Below, piece by piece: positions 61,960 to 64,000 of a stretch of 64,000 nt of DNA. The position numbers were made by a program, and so were the translations under genes. Within the stretch, counting starts at the first letter, position 1. Each line of letters begins with the position of its first letter. Location of the stretch: positions 327,312 to 391,311 of the forward strand of contig NZ_WSEN01000007.1 in NCBI RefSeq assembly GCF_009758255.1, read 5' to 3'. The notes under the pieces were generated by a model that saw nothing but the letters and a program-made list of their open reading frames with translations, had not been told where the DNA came from and did not search any database. The stretch comes from Microbacterium sp. MAH-37 (lineage in GTDB: Bacteria > Actinomycetota > Actinomycetes > Actinomycetales > Microbacteriaceae).

Positions 61960-62558
61960 CTGAGAACAACGAGCCGGACGGCGCCGACGACGCGCTGAAG
62001 TCCGCCCCCGCAGACCGCGCCACCGCCGGTCCCTTCGACGATTCCGAGGCGAACCCGGTCCGCCCGTACATCGACCTCGGCGGCATCAAGGTGCTGCCGC
62101 GCGAGGGACTGAACCTGCGCCTCGAGGTCGAGGAGCAGTCCAAGCGCATCGTCGCGGTCGGACTCGACTACGCGGACTCCTCGCTTCAGGTGCAGCCCTT
62201 CGCGGCGCCGCGCACCCGCGGACTGTGGGATGAGACCCGTGTGCAGCTGCGCGACCAGATCCGCTCCCAAGGCGGTCGCGCCGAGGAACGCGAGGGCACG
62301 CTCGGCAAGGAGCTGCTCGCCGAGGTCCCCGGCACCGCCGCCGAGGGCTCCGGGCTGCGTCTGGCTCGCTTCGTCGGCGTCGACGGCCCTCGGTGGTTCC
62401 TTCGCGGTGTCATCGGCGGCGCTGCGGCATCCGACCCCCAGGCCGCCGAGCAGGTCGAGGACCTGTTCCGCTCGATCGTCGTGGTCCGCGGGGCATCGCC
62501 GATGCCTCCGCGCGACCTGATCCCGCTGCGCATGCCGTCGACCCCGGGCTCGGTGTGA
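61956..62558 (+). CDS. DUF3710 domain-containing protein
   Basis: 200 residues. The family core is RPYIDLGGIKVLPREGLNLRLEVEEQSKRIVAVGLDYADSSLQVQPFAAPRTRGLWDETR, followed by a region with ARFVGVDGPRWFLRGVIGGAA. Conserved in actinobacteria after dut (Rv2696c); unknown function, probably cytoplasmic. Coupled to dut (ATGA) and to the next gene (GTGA). Confidence 0.92.
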   Translation: MTENNEPDGADDALKSAPADRATAGPFDDSEANPVRPYIDLGGIKVLPREGLNLRLEVEEQSKRIVAVGLDYADSSLQVQPFAAPRTRGLWDETRVQLRDQIRSQGGRAEEREGTLGKELLAEVPGTAAEGSGLRLARFVGVDGPRWFLRGVIGGAAASDPQAAEQVEDLFRSIVVVRGASPMPPRDLIPLRMPSTPGSV

Positions 62559-63304
62559 GCCAGCCCACCGGACCGGACGACTCCGAACAGGCCGCGTCGG
62601 CGCCCGACGTTCTGGGCGCGGCCTTCGGGGACGCGGCTCGGCGGATGGGCCTCGACGCCGATCAGAGCACCTCCACGGGCCACGTGGTCTGGCGTGCGAT
62701 GGGCGGCTGGCGCGGAGTCGTCGAATCCGTCCTCCCCGGCCTCGTCTTCGTGATCGTCTACACGCTCAAGCCTGAGCCGCTGTGGATCTCGCTGGTCAGC
62801 TCCGTAGGCCTCGCCGCGGTCTTCACGGCGATCCGGCTCATCCAGCGGTCGCCTTCGAGCGCCGCCTTCGGAGGGCTGATCGCCGCCGGGGTCGCCGCCG
62901 CCCTCGCACTGTGGACGGGGCGCGGCGAGGACAACTTCGTCCCCGGCTTCATCACCAACACGCTGTACGGTTCCGCGTACCTGATCACGGCGCTGGTCGG
63001 CTGGTCGCTGATCGGGCTCATCGTGGGCTATCTCATGGGTGACGGCATCGCCTGGCGCAAGGACAGGCGCAAGCGGCGCACCTTCTTCTGGCTCGGCATC
63101 GCGTGGGCCGGCGTGTTCTTCGCCCGCCTCGCCGTGCAGCTTCCTCTCTACTTCGCCGGCGATGTCGCGCTGCTCGGCACACTCAAGATCGTGATGGGCC
63201 TGCCGCTGTTCGCGCCGCTCGTCGCGGTCACCTGGCTCGTCGCCCGGGCCCTCTATCCCAAGGACCGGGACAGCGGCGTGGCAGATGAGAGCGCTTCGGA
63301 ATAG
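62555..63304 (+). CDS. DUF3159 membrane protein
   Basis: 249 residues with about six membrane segments. GWRGVVESVLPGLVFVIVYTLKPEPLWISL, FVPGFITNTLYGSAYLITALVGWSLIGLIVGYL and TFFWLGIAWAGVFFARLAVQLPLYF are typical of DUF3159. It starts at the GTG at 62555 overlapping the DUF3710 stop. The function is unknown; conserved in this position in mycobacteria. Confidence 0.9.
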   Translation: MSQPTGPDDSEQAASAPDVLGAAFGDAARRMGLDADQSTSTGHVVWRAMGGWRGVVESVLPGLVFVIVYTLKPEPLWISLVSSVGLAAVFTAIRLIQRSPSSAAFGGLIAAGVAAALALWTGRGEDNFVPGFITNTLYGSAYLITALVGWSLIGLIVGYLMGDGIAWRKDRRKRRTFFWLGIAWAGVFFARLAVQLPLYFAGDVALLGTLKIVMGLPLFAPLVAVTWLVARALYPKDRDSGVADESASE

Positions 63305-63308
63305 TGCT

Positions 63309-63336
63309 AGATTTATCTTGACATCAAGATAAATCT
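63309..63336. promoter_or_regulatory. Perfect AT-rich palindrome upstream of acnA
   Basis: AGATTTATCTTGA-CA-TCAAGATAAATCT has two perfect 13-bp arms around a 2-bp spacer, about 125 bp before the acnA start. Its low GC content stands out. The shape fits a dimeric repressor operator of MarR (UrtR/TamR-like) or TetR type. It contains TTGACA (63318-63323), possibly a -35 hexamer. Confidence 0.6.
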
Positions 63337-63460
63337 CACGCTTCCGCCAACGCGCGCGGCGGCGCAGACTGGTAAGGCCCGCCTTGCTAGCCATGGCATG
63401 TGCACGGCGAGCAAGATGGAGTCGCCTGTCGCTCCCATCCCATAAGAAGGAGACGGATAC

Positions 63461-64000
63461 GTGTCCACGGTGAACAGCTTCGGTGCGAAGAGCACCCTGA
63501 CAGTCGGCAGCACCGACTACGAGATCTTCCGGATCGACACCGTCGCCGGGCACGAGAAGCTCCCGTTCAGCCTGAAGGTGCTGCTCGAGAACCTCCTCCG
63601 CACCGAGGACGGCAAGAACGTCACGAAGGCGCAGATCGAGGCCCTCGGATCGTGGGATGCCACGGCCGAGCCCAACACCGAGATCCAGTTCACGCCCGCC
63701 CGTGTGCTCATGCAGGACTTCACCGGTGTGCCCTGCATCGTCGACCTCGCCACCATGCGCGAGGCCGTCACCGCCCTCGGCGGCGACCCGGCGAAGATCA
63801 ACCCGCTCTCGCCCGCCGAGATGGTCATCGACCACTCGGTCATCGCCGACCTGTTCGGCAGCGAGAACGCGCTGCAGCGCAACGTCGAGATCGAGTACGA
63901 GCGCAACGGCGAGCGCTACCAGTTCCTGCGCTGGGGCCAGACCGCGTTCGACGACTTCAAGGTCGTCCCGCCGGGAACCGGCATCGTGCACCAGGTGAAC
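63461..64000 (+). CDS. acnA: Aconitate hydratase, N-terminal part (cut by window end)
   Basis: The first 180 residues of the AcnA/IRP1-type aconitase, a 4Fe-4S enzyme converting citrate to isocitrate. [66 protein letters not shown] and [15 protein letters not shown] are diagnostic. The cluster cysteines lie beyond the window. Start at the GTG at 63461 with AAGGAG 8 nt upstream. The 156-bp leader contains the palindromic operator candidate and an imperfect hairpin (CTTGCT...AGCAAG). Confidence 0.95.
   Translation, partial: MSTVNSFGAKSTLTVGSTDYEIFRIDTVAGHEKLPFSLKVLLENLLRTEDGKNVTKAQIEALGSWDATAEPNTEIQFTPARVLMQDFTGVPCIVDLATMREAVTALGGDPAKINPLSPAEMVIDHSVIADLFGSENALQRNVEIEYERNGERYQFLRWGQTAFDDFKVVPPGTGIVHQVN

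Overview
High-GC actinobacterial chromosome, most likely Microbacterium or a close relative in the Microbacteriaceae. The evidence is strong G/C at third codon positions, small families restricted to actinobacteria (DUF3145, DUF4191, DUF4193, DUF3093, DUF3710, DUF3159, DUF7455, SepH), and gene order shared with Mycobacterium tuberculosis (aceE-fasR-fabD; pepA...dlaT...DUF4191-RDD-glnA1-glnE-glnA2; dut-DUF3710-DUF3159). I see no transposase, phage gene, CRISPR array or integration site. The window looks like core chromosome with a few accessory genes (a DUF262/HNH protein, an iron-box oxygenase, a RimB/RimK pair).

Layout. 1-5.4 kb: end of rpiB, a Nei-type DNA glycosylase, an alanine/glycine:cation symporter, a PaiB-like flavoprotein coupled to an amidohydrolase, and Dps. 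5.5-11.6 kb: gamma carbonic anhydrase, tRNA-Met, a KTSC protein, a proline iminopeptidase coupled to a GmrSD-like DUF262 protein, an Fe(II)-oxygenase-like protein, DUF3145. 11.8-14 kb: a MocR-type regulator divergent from a YczE membrane protein. 14-21.6 kb (minus strand): aceE, FasR-like regulator, fabD, fabH, acpP, fabF, which places acetyl-CoA production next to type II fatty acid synthesis. 22-26.8 kb: tRNA-Val, YchJ, a coiled-coil zinc-ribbon protein, an aldo/keto reductase, a PolA-like polymerase and the RNase P RNA. 26.8-36 kb: polyphosphate glucokinase and the glutamine synthetase locus (glnA2, glnE, glnA1). 36-45 kb: RDD protein, RimB-like protease, RimK fused to an RCK_C domain, DUF4191, an unrecognised membrane protein, then sucB/dlaT, lpdA and pepA. 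45-51.3 kb: PAC2 protein, the primary sigma factor, and a tightly overlapping run of murT-like, gatD-like and two alanine-racemase-like genes. 51.3-58.3 kb: DUF7455, parE, a double GNAT protein, an arginase-family protein and parC. 58.3-64 kb: an alkaline-phosphatase-superfamily protein, sepH, DUF4193, DUF3093, dut, DUF3710, DUF3159 and the start of aconitase.

Most interesting locus: 47.5-51.3 kb. The MurT-like protein keeps its ATP-binding motif but has no cysteine at all, so its zinc ribbon is gone. The GatD-like partner also has no cysteine: Val and Gln stand where the glutaminase Cys and His should be. The next two genes are complementary halves of an alanine racemase: the first keeps the C-terminal Tyr domain but has lost the PLP lysine and most of the barrel, the second keeps the barrel and lysine but has lost the Tyr motif. 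Microbacteriaceae have B-type peptidoglycan, in which the alpha-carboxyl of D-Glu carries a bridge containing a diamino acid (often the D form) instead of being amidated. I infer that this operon may be a repurposed MurT/GatD ligase plus a heteromeric racemase for making that bridge.

Regulatory features include at least eleven genes with a TANNNT -10 box 6-8 nt before the start codon (leaderless transcripts), candidate DtxR/IdeR boxes between dps and the carbonic anhydrase gene, a GlnR-type box before glnA1, and a perfect AT-rich palindrome before acnA.
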